From Hassallia byssoidea VB512170 (GTDB lineage: Bacteria; Cyanobacteriota; Cyanobacteriia; Cyanobacteriales; Nostocaceae), in the NCBI RefSeq assembly GCF_000817785.2, contig NZ_JTCM02000008.1, positions 51,180 to 115,179 of the forward strand: a DNA stretch of 64,000 nucleotides, in the 5' to 3' direction. This document shows positions 9,223-17,569 of the stretch, one piece after another. The notes beneath the pieces are model-generated. The model was not told where the DNA came from and made no database searches. It was given only the letters and a program-made list of their open reading frames with translations. The position numbers and the translations under genes were made by a program. Numbering within the stretch: position 1 is the first letter of the stretch; the number at the start of each line of letters is the position of its first letter.

Positions 9223-10782
9223 ATGAAAATTACCCAAGGCAAAATTAACGAGCTGCTCAGTGAAACCGGATGCGAACATAATAGCCAGAAACATGGAGAA
9301 AAGAAAAATAAATCTTGCACGCAACAAGCACAACCAGGAGCAGCTCAAGGGGGATGCGCTTTTGATGGTGCAATGATTGCCCTAGTGCCAATTACTGATG
9401 CTGCTCATTTAGTCCACGGTCCTATAGCCTGCGCTGGTAATTCTTGGGGAAGTCGTGGTAGTCTCTCTAGTGGTCCTCAGCTTTACAAAATGGGTTTCAC
9501 CACCGATTTAAGCGAAAATGATGTTATCTTCGGTGGCGAAAAGAAGCTCTACAAAGCCATTTTGGAATTGCAACAACGCTACAACCCGACGGCGATATTT
9601 GTCTATACTACTTGTGTCCCCGCTTTAACCGGCGATGATATCGATGCAGTTTGCAAAGCTGCGGCTGAAAAAACAGGAAAGCCTGTTGTCCCCGTAGTTT
9701 CCCCAGGATTCATTGGTAGCAAAAATCTCGGTAATCGCTTTGGCGGAGAAGCTTTATTAGAATACGTTGTTGGTACTCGCGAACCTGAGTATACAACGCC
9801 ACTAGACATTAATCTCATCGGTGAGTACAACATCGCTGGGGAAATGTGGCCTGTTCTGAAATTATTTGAAAAACTCGGCATCCGCGTTTTGTCGAAAATC
9901 ACTGGTGATGCTCGTTACGAAGAAGTTTGTCACGCTCACCGCGCCAAGCTGAATGTGATGATTTGCTCGAAAGCGTTGCTCAACATGGCGAGAAAGATGG
10001 AGGAGCGCTACGGCATTCCTTACATTGAAGAGTCTTTCTACGGTGTAGATGACATGAACCGCTGTTTGCGGAATGTTGCCGAAAAGCTGGGAGATGAAGA
10101 TTTAAAACAACGCACCGAAAAGCTGATCGCTGAAGAAACTGCCGCTCTAGATTTGGCACTAGCTCCTTACCGCGCTCGACTCAAAGGCAAGCGAGTTGTC
10201 CTTTATACCGGAGGCGTAAAGAGTTGGTCGATTATCTCCGCAGCGAAAGACTTGGGTATAGAAGTTGTTGCTACCAGTACTAGAAAGAGTACGGAAGAAG
10301 ACAAAGCCCGAATCAGAAAGTTGATCGGTAACGATGGCATCATGATGGAAAAGGGCAACGCCAAAGAACTGCTGAAATTAGTTAAAGATACGAAAGCTGA
10401 TATGTTGATTGCGGGTGGTCGCAATCAATACACCGCTCTGAAAGCGCGGATTCCTTTCTTAGATATTAACCAAGAACGCCATCATCCTTACGCAGCTTAT
10501 GTGGGGATGGTAGAGATGGCAAGAGAACTGTATGAAGCTCTCTACAGCCCTGTGTGGGAGCAAATCCGCAAACCTGCACCGTGGGAAGTACAGGAGCAGG
10601 GGGCAGGGAGCAGGGGGCAGGGAGCAGGGGGACAAGGGGGACAAGGAGGACAAGGGGGAATTTCTTCTGCTTCCCCAGCTTGCCCAGCTTCCCCAGCTCC
10701 CCCATCCCCCCCCTCTTGTACAGACGCGATTAATCGCGTCTCTACTCCCCTCTCCCCCTCGGCTTCATTGGAGGATAGCTAA
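9223..10782 (+). CDS. nifE: Nitrogenase FeMo-cofactor scaffold subunit NifE
   Basis: NifE forms the NifE2N2 scaffold on which NifB-cofactor is matured to FeMo-co. Conserved features are [12 protein letters not shown] (Cys ~45), [15 protein letters not shown] (Cys ~70), [13 protein letters not shown] (Cys ~131), the expected metal-cluster ligands, and a C-terminal half with [12 protein letters not shown] and [19 protein letters not shown]. The usual protein ends near [14 protein letters not shown] (about residue 452). Here the frame runs on for some 65 residues made of translated intergenic repeat ([17 protein letters not shown] and Ser/Pro-rich sequence), so 519 residues in all. The stop TAA overlaps the nifN ATG (TAATG), indicating translational coupling. 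Confidence 0.97.
   Translation: MKITQGKINELLSETGCEHNSQKHGEKKNKSCTQQAQPGAAQGGCAFDGAMIALVPITDAAHLVHGPIACAGNSWGSRGSLSSGPQLYKMGFTTDLSENDVIFGGEKKLYKAILELQQRYNPTAIFVYTTCVPALTGDDIDAVCKAAAEKTGKPVVPVVSPGFIGSKNLGNRFGGEALLEYVVGTREPEYTTPLDINLIGEYNIAGEMWPVLKLFEKLGIRVLSKITGDARYEEVCHAHRAKLNVMICSKALLNMARKMEERYGIPYIEESFYGVDDMNRCLRNVAEKLGDEDLKQRTEKLIAEETAALDLALAPYRARLKGKRVVLYTGGVKSWSIISAAKDLGIEVVATSTRKSTEEDKARIRKLIGNDGIMMEKGNAKELLKLVKDTKADMLIAGGRNQYTALKARIPFLDINQERHHPYAAYVGMVEMARELYEALYSPVWEQIRKPAPWEVQEQGAGSRGQGAGGQGGQGGQGGISSASPACPASPAPPSPPSCTDAINRVSTPLSPSASLEDS
10588..10745. repeat. STRR and palindrome translated as NifE C-terminal tail
   Basis: Units GGGGCAGGGAGCA and GGACAAGGG/GGACAAGGA, then CCCAGCTTG/CCCAGCTCC units and a palindrome ACAGACGCGATTAATCGCGT. 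All are of types normally found between genes, and here they lie inside the nifE frame without a stop. Confidence 0.85.
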
Positions 10783-12089
10783 TGGCGATCGTTACTGTTC
10801 CTAACAAATCACTGACAGTTAATCCTTTGAAGCAAAGCCAAGCTTTGGGTGCGTCTTTAGCCTTTTTGGGCTTAAAGGGGACGATACCTTTATTCCACGG
10901 TTCCCAAGGCTGTACTGCTTTCGCGAAAGTTGTTTTGGTGCGACATTTCCGGGAAGCGATTCCCCTTGCGACGACAGCGATGACGGAAGTTACCACTATT
11001 TTGGGTGGTGAGGAAAATGTCGAACAGGCAATTCTGACGCTGGTGGAGAAGTCAAAGCCAGAAATTATCGGTTTATGTACTACTGGTTTGACGGAAACTA
11101 GAGGTGATGACATGGAGGGTTTCTTGAAGGAAATCCGCAAACGTCATCCAGAATTGGATCGTTTGGCGATAATTTTTGCCCCGACTCCAGATTTTAAAGG
11201 TGCGCTACAAGACGGTTTTGCTGCCGCAGTTGAAAGTATAGTTAGAGAAGTTCCCCAAGAAGGTAAGACCAAACCAGACCAAATTACGATTTTGGCGGGT
11301 TCTGCTTTCACACCAGGAGATATACAGGAAGTAAAAGAGATCGTCACTGCCTTTGGACTAAAGCCTATCTTTGTACCCGATCTTTCCGCTTCATTAGATG
11401 GTCACTTAGATGATTCTTATAGTGCGATAACAGGTGGTGGTACGACTCTGGCAGAATTGCGAGAAATAGGTAGTTCGGCGTTTACTTTAGCGCTGGGTGA
11501 GAGTATGAGGGGTGCAGCAGAGATTTTACAACAACGGTTTGCTATACCCTACGAGTTGTTTAGTGAACTGACTGGTTTGGAAGCGATGGACGAGTTTCTG
11601 CAAGCTTTGTCAGACCTTAGTGGTGTTAGTGTACCAGAAAAATATCGCCGCCAACGCCGTCAGTTACAAGATGCAATGTTGGATACGCACTTTTATTTTG
11701 GTGCGAAGCGTGTTTCTTTGGCGTTGGAACCGGATTTACTTTGGTCTATAGTGCGTTTTCTGCAATCGATGGGGACGCAAGTACATGCTGCGGTGACGAC
11801 AACGCGATCGCCTTTATTAGAAAAACTCCCGGTCAAAAATGTAACTATCGGTGATTTGGAGGATTTTGAGGAATTAGCGGTAGGTTCTGATTTGCTAATG
11901 GGTAACTCTAATGTAAAGGCGATCGCTAAACGTCTCGATATTCCTCTTTATCGTCTGGGTATTCCCATTTATGACCGCTTGGGTAATGGTCAGTTTACCA
12001 AAGTTGGTTATCGAGGCACTATGCAGCTTTTGTTTGATATTGGCAATTTGTTTTTGGAGCTGGAAGAATCAAGGGTTATTGGTCATTAG
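10782..12089 (+). CDS. nifN: Nitrogenase FeMo-cofactor scaffold subunit NifN
   Basis: A 435-residue partner of NifE. N-terminal landmarks are NPLKQSQALGASLAFLG and FHGSQGCTAFAKV, with Cys44 the conserved cluster ligand; the protein continues with GLTETRGDD and ends near KVGYRGTMQLLFDI, mirroring the NifK fold. Length fits the family. A good Shine-Dalgarno (TGGAGG) lies inside the end of nifE and the start codon overlaps the nifE stop, so both subunits are made together. No truncation or insertion is seen. Confidence 0.97.
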   Translation: MAIVTVPNKSLTVNPLKQSQALGASLAFLGLKGTIPLFHGSQGCTAFAKVVLVRHFREAIPLATTAMTEVTTILGGEENVEQAILTLVEKSKPEIIGLCTTGLTETRGDDMEGFLKEIRKRHPELDRLAIIFAPTPDFKGALQDGFAAAVESIVREVPQEGKTKPDQITILAGSAFTPGDIQEVKEIVTAFGLKPIFVPDLSASLDGHLDDSYSAITGGGTTLAELREIGSSAFTLALGESMRGAAEILQQRFAIPYELFSELTGLEAMDEFLQALSDLSGVSVPEKYRRQRRQLQDAMLDTHFYFGAKRVSLALEPDLLWSIVRFLQSMGTQVHAAVTTTRSPLLEKLPVKNVTIGDLEDFEELAVGSDLLMGNSNVKAIAKRLDIPLYRLGIPIYDRLGNGQFTKVGYRGTMQLLFDIGNLFLELEESRVIGH

Positions 12090-12147
12090 ACAAGGTGCAT
12101 AAATCTTATTTTCTCACGCAGAGGCGCAGAGGCGCAAAGAAGACAAA

Positions 12148-12561
12148 ATGAAAATTGCTTTCACGACTAATGATAGGGTTCATATTAATGCTCACTTTGG
12201 TTCGACAAAAGAAATTGATGTTTATGAAATCTCTGATGAGGGATATCAATTTGTCGAAACTCTCACGTTTGCTGGTGAGTTGAAAGAGGATGGAAATGAG
12301 GATAAGTTAACACCAAAGCTTGAGGCTTTAGCTGATTGTACGATTGTTTATGTGACGGCGATTGGTGGGAGTGCGGCAGCTCGATTGATCAAAAAACATG
12401 TGACACCAATTAAAGCGCGATCGGAAGAAGAAGAGATTGCTGAGGTGTTAAATAAGTTGGTAACAACTCTCAAAGGAAATCCTCCACCTTGGCTGCGTAA
12501 AGCCTTACAACAAAAAACCTCTAATTTTGAAGATGGGTTGGAAGAGGAAGCAACTGTATGA
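12148..12561 (+). CDS. nifX: FeMo-cofactor carrier protein NifX
   Basis: A 137-residue protein of the NifX/NifB C-terminal/VnfX family: it opens MKIAFTTNDRVHINAHFG, then EIDVYEISDEGY and a core with IVYVTAIGGSAAARLIKKHV. NifX binds NifB-co and a VK-cluster and hands them to NifEN. The 58-base gap from nifN includes a CGCAGAGGCGCAGAG repeat. The stop overlaps the next start (ATGA, 12558-12561), so the two are coupled. Confidence 0.95.
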   Translation: MKIAFTTNDRVHINAHFGSTKEIDVYEISDEGYQFVETLTFAGELKEDGNEDKLTPKLEALADCTIVYVTAIGGSAAARLIKKHVTPIKARSEEEEIAEVLNKLVTTLKGNPPPWLRKALQQKTSNFEDGLEEEATV

Positions 12562-13034
12562 CCGTAGATAATAGTGTTAATGGAACCGCTCAAAGCGATA
12601 TTTTAAACGCACCTTTCCTGAAGACATTAATCAGCCAAATCCGGGGTCAAGATAGCTATGGATTTTACCGTAGTTGGTCGGATGAGTTGATTCTGAAACC
12701 TTTTGTTGTCACTAAACAAAAGAAGCGTGAAATCTCTCTTGAGGGTGAAGTAGATCCGGCAACTCAAGCCCGGATTATGGTATTTTTTCGAGCTATAGCT
12801 GCCAGTATTGAAAAAGAAACAAATCTCATTTCTCAAGTTGTGGTTGATTTGAACCATGAAGGATTTGGCTGGGTGCTAGTATTTTCTGGTCGTCTTTTGT
12901 TAGTGAAAAGAACTTTGCGAGATGCTCACCGCTTTGGTTTTGACTCTTTAGAAAAGTTAGCAGAAGAAGGAGAAAATCTAGTAGCAAAAGGTCTGGAATT
13001 AGCGAAAACTTTTCCGGAAGCTAGCAAGCTGTAA
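12558..13034 (+). CDS. NifX-associated nitrogen fixation protein (DUF269)
   Basis: A 158-residue protein of the DUF269 family that nearly always follows nifX. Typical segments are FLKTLISQIRGQDSYGFYRSW, DELILKPFVVTKQKKREISL and the helical end SLEKLAEEGENLVAKGLELA. The family is needed for full nitrogenase activity in some bacteria but the biochemical step is not settled. It overlaps nifX by four bases and is followed by a palindromic repeat and the DUF683 gene, as in other cyanobacterial nif clusters. Confidence 0.93.
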   Translation: MTVDNSVNGTAQSDILNAPFLKTLISQIRGQDSYGFYRSWSDELILKPFVVTKQKKREISLEGEVDPATQARIMVFFRAIAASIEKETNLISQVVVDLNHEGFGWVLVFSGRLLLVKRTLRDAHRFGFDSLEKLAEEGENLVAKGLELAKTFPEASKL

Positions 13035-13042
13035 GAAGTTAG

Positions 13043-13071
13043 GTAGAGACGTTCCGCCGGAACGTCTGTAC
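13043..13071. repeat. GTAGAGACGTTCC inverted repeat
   Basis: GTAGAGACGTTCCGCCGGAA plus CGTCTGTAC: arms of GACGTTCC/GGAACGTC. Copies of the same type are at 35976-36004 and 59483-59512. Confidence 0.8.
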
Positions 13072-13116
13072 AGGAGCAGATCATCATTCATAACTTTTGT
13101 ATAAAGGGAGATGCTT

Positions 13117-13331
13117 ATGGCGCAAGTGGAAGAAACAAGTGTTGAGGAGCTAAAAACTCAAATTAAACGCCTCAATAGTAAAGCAGGTCAAATGAAGATG
13201 GATCTGCACGATTTAGCTGAGGGTTTACCCACAGATTACAAAACACTTATGGATGTTGCTGCAAGTACTTATGAAATATATCGTCAGTTAGATGAACTGA
13301 AACAACAAGTAAAGAAATTGGAGCAGCAAAA

Positions 13332-13335
<4 letters not shown>
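13117..13335 (+). CDS. CCE_0567/DUF683 family nif-associated coiled-coil protein
   Basis: A 72-residue, nearly all-helical protein (VEELKTQIKRLNSKAGQMK ... EIYRQLDELKQQVKKLEQQ). It belongs to the small DUF683 family, whose Cyanothece member CCE_0567 forms a metal-binding helical bundle. The start at 13117 (MAQVEE) is preferred over the ATG at 13111 because GGGAG ends directly at 13110, which leaves the proper spacing only for the second ATG. It overlaps nifW by four bases (ATGA). Confidence 0.9.
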
Positions 13336-13647
<312 letters not shown>

Positions 13648-13649
<2 letters not shown>

Positions 13650-13654
13650 GAGGT
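13648..13654 (+). promoter_or_regulatory. Strong ribosome-binding site for TTG start of hesA
   Basis: AGGAGGT, a full anti-16S match, stands five bases before the TTG at 13660. No ATG or GTG in this frame has such a site, so TTG is very probably the real hesA start. Confidence 0.75.
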
Positions 13655-13659
13655 AAAAA

Positions 13660-14463
13660 TTGGTTAACCTGACGCCTACCGAGTTAGAACGTTACAGCCG
13701 CCAAATGATGCTCCCTAATTTTGGCGAACTGGCTCAGAAGCGCCTTAAGTCAGCGACGGTTCTGGTTACAGGTGTGGGGGGATTGGGCGGTACGGCAGCG
13801 CTTTATTTAGCAGTAGCGGGTGTCGGACGGCTAATCCTAGTCCGGGGTGGCGATCTGCGACTTGATGATATGAATCGTCAAGTTCTCATGACGGATGATT
13901 GGGTAGGTAAGCCAAGGGTATTCAAAGCACAGGAGACTTTGCAAGCCATTAATCCTGATGTCCAGATAGAAGCAGTTCATGATTATATCACCCCAGAAAA
14001 TGTGGATTCGCTGGTGCAATCGGCAGATATGGCTCTCGATTGCGCTCACAATTTTACGGAGCGCAATTTGCTAAATGAAGCTTGCGTGCGCTGGCGCAAA
14101 CCGATGGTGGAAGCGGCTATGGACGGTATGGAGGCTTATCTGACAACGATTATTCCTGGTGTGACTCCTTGTTTGTCTTGTCTGTTTCCGGAAAAACCTG
14201 ATTGGGATCGCCGTGGTTTTTCTGTTATCGGTGCTGTTTCTGGGACATTGGCTTGTCTGACAGCACTGGAAGCTGTCAAGTTGATCACTGGGTTTAGTCA
14301 GCCTTTGTTGTCGCAATTGCTGACTATAGATTTTACCAGGATGGAGTTTGCCAAGCGCCGTTCTCAGCGCGATCGCTCTTGTGCGGTGTGTGGTAACAAC
14401 GCACCCTGGCGATATGTGCAGTCTCAAGATATGGAAACTACCAGTATGGGGACTAGGGATTAG
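13660..14463 (+). CDS. hesA: HesA, ThiF/MoeB-family adenylyltransferase of the nif cluster
   Basis: A 267-residue E1-like enzyme. It begins [19 protein letters not shown], has the ATP-binding glycine-rich loop [18 protein letters not shown], and pairs of Cys for zinc ([12 protein letters not shown] and CAVC near the end). HesA occurs in cyanobacterial nif clusters and is needed for efficient nitrogenase activity, probably through sulfur or molybdenum handling. The start is TTG with an unusually strong AGGAGGT site. The final residues (TTSMGTRD) run into the STRR array that follows. Confidence 0.93.
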   Translation: MVNLTPTELERYSRQMMLPNFGELAQKRLKSATVLVTGVGGLGGTAALYLAVAGVGRLILVRGGDLRLDDMNRQVLMTDDWVGKPRVFKAQETLQAINPDVQIEAVHDYITPENVDSLVQSADMALDCAHNFTERNLLNEACVRWRKPMVEAAMDGMEAYLTTIIPGVTPCLSCLFPEKPDWDRRGFSVIGAVSGTLACLTALEAVKLITGFSQPLLSQLLTIDFTRMEFAKRRSQRDRSCAVCGNNAPWRYVQSQDMETTSMGTRD

Positions 14464-14590
14464 GTAATGGGTAATGGGTAATGGGGATTTGAAGAGGGGA
14501 AAGGGACTCATGGGAAAAGCCGAATTACCAATGCCCAATGCCCAATTCCCAATTCCCAATTCCCAATTCCCAATTCCCAATTCCCAATCC
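14464..14590. repeat. STRR arrays between hesA and hesB
   Basis: TAATGGG/GTAATGG units, a GGGAAAGG part, then CCCAATG and about seven CCCAATT/TCCCAAT units. Together they fill the gap; hesB has its own AGGAG site just beyond. Confidence 0.85.
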
Positions 14591-14646
14591 TTCCGCACCA
14601 AAGACATTTTATCAGAACAATTAATCGCAACTTATCAGGAGATTTG

Positions 14647-15021
14647 ATGACTGTTACTTTGACAGAAAAAGCAGAATTTCGCCTGCGGTCATTTCTGGTC
14701 GGTTCTACACCCAGTAATAATGCAGTGGCGACTAAAGGTGTCCGTCTTTCTGTTAAAGATGGCGGTTGCAGTGGCTATGAGTATGCAATTGAAATCACCA
14801 GCAAACCACAACCAGATGATTTAGTGATTCAGCAAGGGGAGGTGCTGCTTTACGTTGATGCGAAAAGTGCGCCTTTATTAGAAGGTATAGTAATCGATTT
14901 CATCGACGGTGTGATGGAAAGCGGCTTTAAGTTTACCAATCCCAATGCAACTGGTAACTGCAATTGTGGCAAGTCATTTAAAGCTGGTGACTGTACGCCT
15001 AATGGTGTACCTTGCAGCTAA
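14647..15021 (+). CDS. hesB: HesB/IscA-type iron-sulfur assembly protein
   Basis: A 124-residue A-type Fe-S carrier. The core [20 protein letters not shown] supplies the first conserved Cys, and the end [17 protein letters not shown] supplies the C-x-C pair. Such proteins accept Fe-S clusters and transfer them to targets such as nitrogenase or ferredoxin. The ATG at 14647 is chosen because CAGGAGA lies six bases before; a TTG directly ahead is not needed. It stands between hesA and fdxH as in Nostoc nif clusters. Confidence 0.95.
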   Translation: MTVTLTEKAEFRLRSFLVGSTPSNNAVATKGVRLSVKDGGCSGYEYAIEITSKPQPDDLVIQQGEVLLYVDAKSAPLLEGIVIDFIDGVMESGFKFTNPNATGNCNCGKSFKAGDCTPNGVPCS

Positions 15022-15186
15022 AACAATTCAAAATTCATTCATGATAAAACCCACATCTGATAATAATTTTAGATTGGGTAGTTTGGATTTTGAATCTTAA
15101 ACAACTACACAAGTAGAGAGTTTTTACATTCCACTTTTGTGGAGTCATCAAACCTAATTGTATTAAAGTCTGAGGAGAATCACGAA

Positions 15187-15486
15187 ATGGCTAGCTACCA
15201 AGTTAGATTAATCAACAAAAAGCAAGACCTTGATACAACAATTGAAATTGACGAAGAGACTACCATTTTAGACGCCGCAGAAGAAAATGGTATTGAGTTA
15301 CCTTTCTCTTGTCACGCAGGTGCTTGCTCTAGTTGTGTTGGCAAAGTTGTTGAAGGTGAAATAGATCAATCTGACCAATCTTTCTTGGATGATGAGCAGA
15401 TGGAGAAAGGATTCGCTCTACTTTGTGTTACCTATCCACGTTCTGATTGCACGATTCGCACTCATCAAGAACCATATCTCGTCTAA
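15187..15486 (+). CDS. fdxH: Heterocyst-type [2Fe-2S] ferredoxin FdxH
   Basis: A 99-residue plant-type ferredoxin starting [14 protein letters not shown] and ending THQEPYLV, nearly the same as Anabaena FdxH. Cluster ligands are Cys42, Cys47, Cys50 ([12 protein letters not shown]) and Cys80 (ALLCVTYP). Lys10/Lys11 in INKKQD are the residues typical of FdxH that help contact with nitrogenase reductase. The frame is open further upstream, but family length and the GAGGAG site at 15172-15177 fix the start at 15187. It donates electrons to NifH in heterocysts. Confidence 0.97.
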   Translation: MASYQVRLINKKQDLDTTIEIDEETTILDAAEENGIELPFSCHAGACSSCVGKVVEGEIDQSDQSFLDDEQMEKGFALLCVTYPRSDCTIRTHQEPYLV

Positions 15487-15593
15487 AGTGTTGATTAATT
15501 TTTAATTTCGCCTAATGTTGAAGTCGTAGCTTTATTAAAGCTATGACTTCTTAATTATATATATTTTTATTTTTAAATAGTTCGACTTAATTT

Positions 15594-15643
15594 GTAGTGA
15601 GCGCTTCAGCGCTCATAATTACGAGCGCTGAAGCGCTCACTAC
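15594..15643. repeat. Perfect 21-base inverted repeat, GTAGTGAGCGCTTCAGCGCTC family
   Basis: Arms of 21 bases match perfectly around an 8-base loop (ATAATTAC). It is the best-preserved member of the GTAGT(A/G)AGCGCT family and lies just ahead of the feoA start at 15653. Confidence 0.9.
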
Positions 15644-15652
15644 GTAATGTAA

Positions 15653-15877
15653 ATGTTTATATTGTTGCGGGAGGGAGAGCAAGGAATTGTCACTTTCTGT
15701 AATAATCAGGACGAAATTATTTTAAAAAAACTGATATCAATGGAAGTGGTGCCAGGAACTATCATCACTTTAGAAGAGAAACTCCCCTCTTTTGCCATCA
15801 AGGTAGGAAACAGGCGCTGGCAAATAGATAAGGAAGTCGCTTGTGCTATTTATGTGCGTGTTGCTAATAGTGGCTGA
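15653..15877 (+). CDS. FeoA-domain protein
   Basis: A 74-residue protein with the FeoA SH3-like fold pattern: REGEQGIVTFCNN, then ISMEVVPGTIITLEEKLP and IKVGNRRWQIDKEVACAIYV. FeoA proteins assist the ferrous-iron transporter FeoB. No feoB lies nearby. A FeoA-like gene after fdxH is known in heterocystous nif clusters, so an iron-supply link to nitrogenase is likely but unproven. A palindromic repeat ends ten bases before its ATG, leaving no room for a classical ribosome site. Confidence 0.85.
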   Translation: MFILLREGEQGIVTFCNNQDEIILKKLISMEVVPGTIITLEEKLPSFAIKVGNRRWQIDKEVACAIYVRVANSG

Positions 15878-15879
15878 TT

Positions 15880-15993
15880 ATGATGTTGCCTTTTATTCGC
15901 CCTGACTCTGAAAGCCGCTGGTATGAACGCTCGTCCGCAGAACATCGCGGACTGAAGAAGTGCAAGAGGGGAGTTTTAGCTATTAGGAAATAG
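15880..15993 (+). CDS. Possible 37-aa ORF directly after feoA
   Basis: ATG-ATG start two bases after the feoA stop; the product is rich in Arg, Ser and Glu (MMLPFIRPDSESRWYERS) and ends KKCKRGVLAIRK. No family recognised. The tight spacing suggests coupling to feoA, but the ORF is short and may be chance. Confidence 0.3.
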   Translation: MMLPFIRPDSESRWYERSSAEHRGLKKCKRGVLAIRK

Positions 15994-16028
15994 CGGATAT
16001 TTTCCACAATTGAGGAATTCGTGAACTT

Positions 16029-16985
16029 ATGAATGGGACGACGGCGCAACGCCACTATCAAAATGTTTTACAAGTTTTTCAAGATTACTATCAGCTAACA
16101 AAGCCCCGGATTATTCCGCTGCTGTTGATTACTACGGCTGCTAGTATGGCGATCGCCTCTGCTGGAAAACTAGACCCGTTATTGCTGCTACTAACCATGA
16201 TTGGTGGTACTTGTGCGACTGCTAGCGCTCAGACAATCAATTGTATCTACGATAGTGATATTGATTATCAAATGGAACGCACGCGCCATAGACCGGTGCC
16301 TTCTGGTCGCGTACAGCCATTACATGCTCTCATATTTGCGATCGCTCTGGCTTGTATTTCTTTCGCGGTGCTTGCAGTATTTGTCAATCTGCTAAGTGCT
16401 TTGTTAGCGATGTCTGGCATCGCCTTCTACGTGGGCGTTTACACGCATTTGCTCAAACGCCATACTCCCTACAATATCGTCATTGGCGGCGCAGCGGGTG
16501 CAATTCCGGCGTTGGTGGGTTGGGCAGCGGTGACAAATACCTTAAGCTGGACAGCATGGTTGATTTTTGCGATTGTGTTCTTATGGACACCTCCTCATTT
16601 TTGGGCATTGGCTTTAATGATCCGCGATGAATATGCCAAGGTGGGTGTGCCTATGTTGCCGGTGGTTACTGATAATATTGCCACGGCGCGTCAGATTTGG
16701 CGATACACTTTGGTAGTTATCCCCAGTACGTTTTTATTAATTTATCCTCTTCACGCTTCGGGGGTAATTTATGGTGCGATCGCCTTTATTTTAGGGGCGA
16801 TATTTCTCAAAAAAGCTTGGGTGCTGTTGCAGAATCCAAATGATAAACAACTAGCGCGATCGCTTTTTCTCTACTCGATTCTCTACATGATGTTGCTGTG
16901 CGCTGCAATGGTAGTTGATAGTCTACCCCTCACCCATCATTTGATAGAAACAATTTTAGCCCTAGCGAATATAATTCGCGGCTAA
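16029..16985 (+). CDS. ctaB: Protoheme IX farnesyltransferase (heme O synthase)
   Basis: A 318-residue integral membrane prenyltransferase of the UbiA family with about eight or nine transmembrane segments. It opens with a QLTKPRIIPLLLITTAASM helix and has the first Asp-rich motif NCIYDSDIDYQMERTRHRP and the second-site segment MIRDEYAKVGVPMLPVV. It adds a farnesyl group to heme b to give heme O, needed by cytochrome oxidase. A role with the coxBAC cluster at 43271-46785 is plausible, although the two lie 27 kb apart. Its gene follows the nif cluster on the same strand after a short gap. Confidence 0.95.
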   Translation: MNGTTAQRHYQNVLQVFQDYYQLTKPRIIPLLLITTAASMAIASAGKLDPLLLLLTMIGGTCATASAQTINCIYDSDIDYQMERTRHRPVPSGRVQPLHALIFAIALACISFAVLAVFVNLLSALLAMSGIAFYVGVYTHLLKRHTPYNIVIGGAAGAIPALVGWAAVTNTLSWTAWLIFAIVFLWTPPHFWALALMIRDEYAKVGVPMLPVVTDNIATARQIWRYTLVVIPSTFLLIYPLHASGVIYGAIAFILGAIFLKKAWVLLQNPNDKQLARSLFLYSILYMMLLCAAMVVDSLPLTHHLIETILALANIIRG

Positions 16986-17027
16986 ACGAACTCCACCTAC
17001 GTGGACTAATAGAAAATTGTGGCTTTG

Positions 17028-17047
17028 AAACCCGCGTAGGCGGGTTT
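17028..17047. terminator. Hairpin AAACCCGC-GTAG-GCGGGTTT after ctaB
   Basis: Perfect 8-base stem with a 4-base loop, 43 bases after ctaB, followed by TTG TCTGTG rather than a long T run. It could act as terminator; it is also a common cyanobacterial repeat type. Confidence 0.5.
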
Positions 17048-17104
17048 TGTCTGTGTAGATGCGAATTTTATTCGCCCTTTTCATAACCCAAGAAAGGAGT
17101 AATT

Positions 17105-17569
17105 ATGACTCAACAAAACAGCTTTAATTTGAGTGCAACTACAAGTCAATGGATGATAGCTAACAACTACGATCCAAAGAATTTAAATCAACAAGGTGAA
17201 AATGGCGATACGGCTTTGATGAAAGCGACCAGAGAAGGCGTTTACGCAGTAGTTGAAGAACTAATTAACGCCGGGGCTGATATTAATGCCACAAATAATG
17301 ATAATAACAATGCTTTGTGGTTTGCTTGTTTTGGCAATCACTACGACTTAATTCGTTTATTGCTTGCTGCCAAAATTAACATCAACAACCAAAATGATAA
17401 TGGTGCAACTGTTTTGATGTACGCAGCATCAGCCGGAAAAACAGAAGTTGTGAAGCTGCTTTTGCAATATCACCCCAATCTAGAGTTGAAAAACTTAGAC
17501 GACTATAAAGCTGTAGATTTCGCTAGCAACGTAGACGTTTTAAGGATTCTGAAAAATGCAAGTAAATAA
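17105..17569 (+). CDS. Ankyrin-repeat protein
   Basis: A 154-residue protein with about three ankyrin repeats: NGDTALMKATREGVYAVVEE, then NNNALWFACFGNHYDLIRLL and NGATVLMYAASAGKTEVVKL. Ankyrin repeats bind partner proteins; no catalytic part is present. A good AAAGGAG site precedes the ATG. It overlaps the following SagB-like gene by 14 bases, so the two are translated together and the ankyrin protein may be its partner. Confidence 0.9.
   Translation: MTQQNSFNLSATTSQWMIANNYDPKNLNQQGENGDTALMKATREGVYAVVEELINAGADINATNNDNNNALWFACFGNHYDLIRLLLAAKININNQNDNGATVLMYAASAGKTEVVKLLLQYHPNLELKNLDDYKAVDFASNVDVLRILKNASK

Noticed and set aside
10203..10705. Several antisense frames over nifE
   Set aside because: They mirror the coding strand and repeat tail, with low-complexity products and no ribosome sites.
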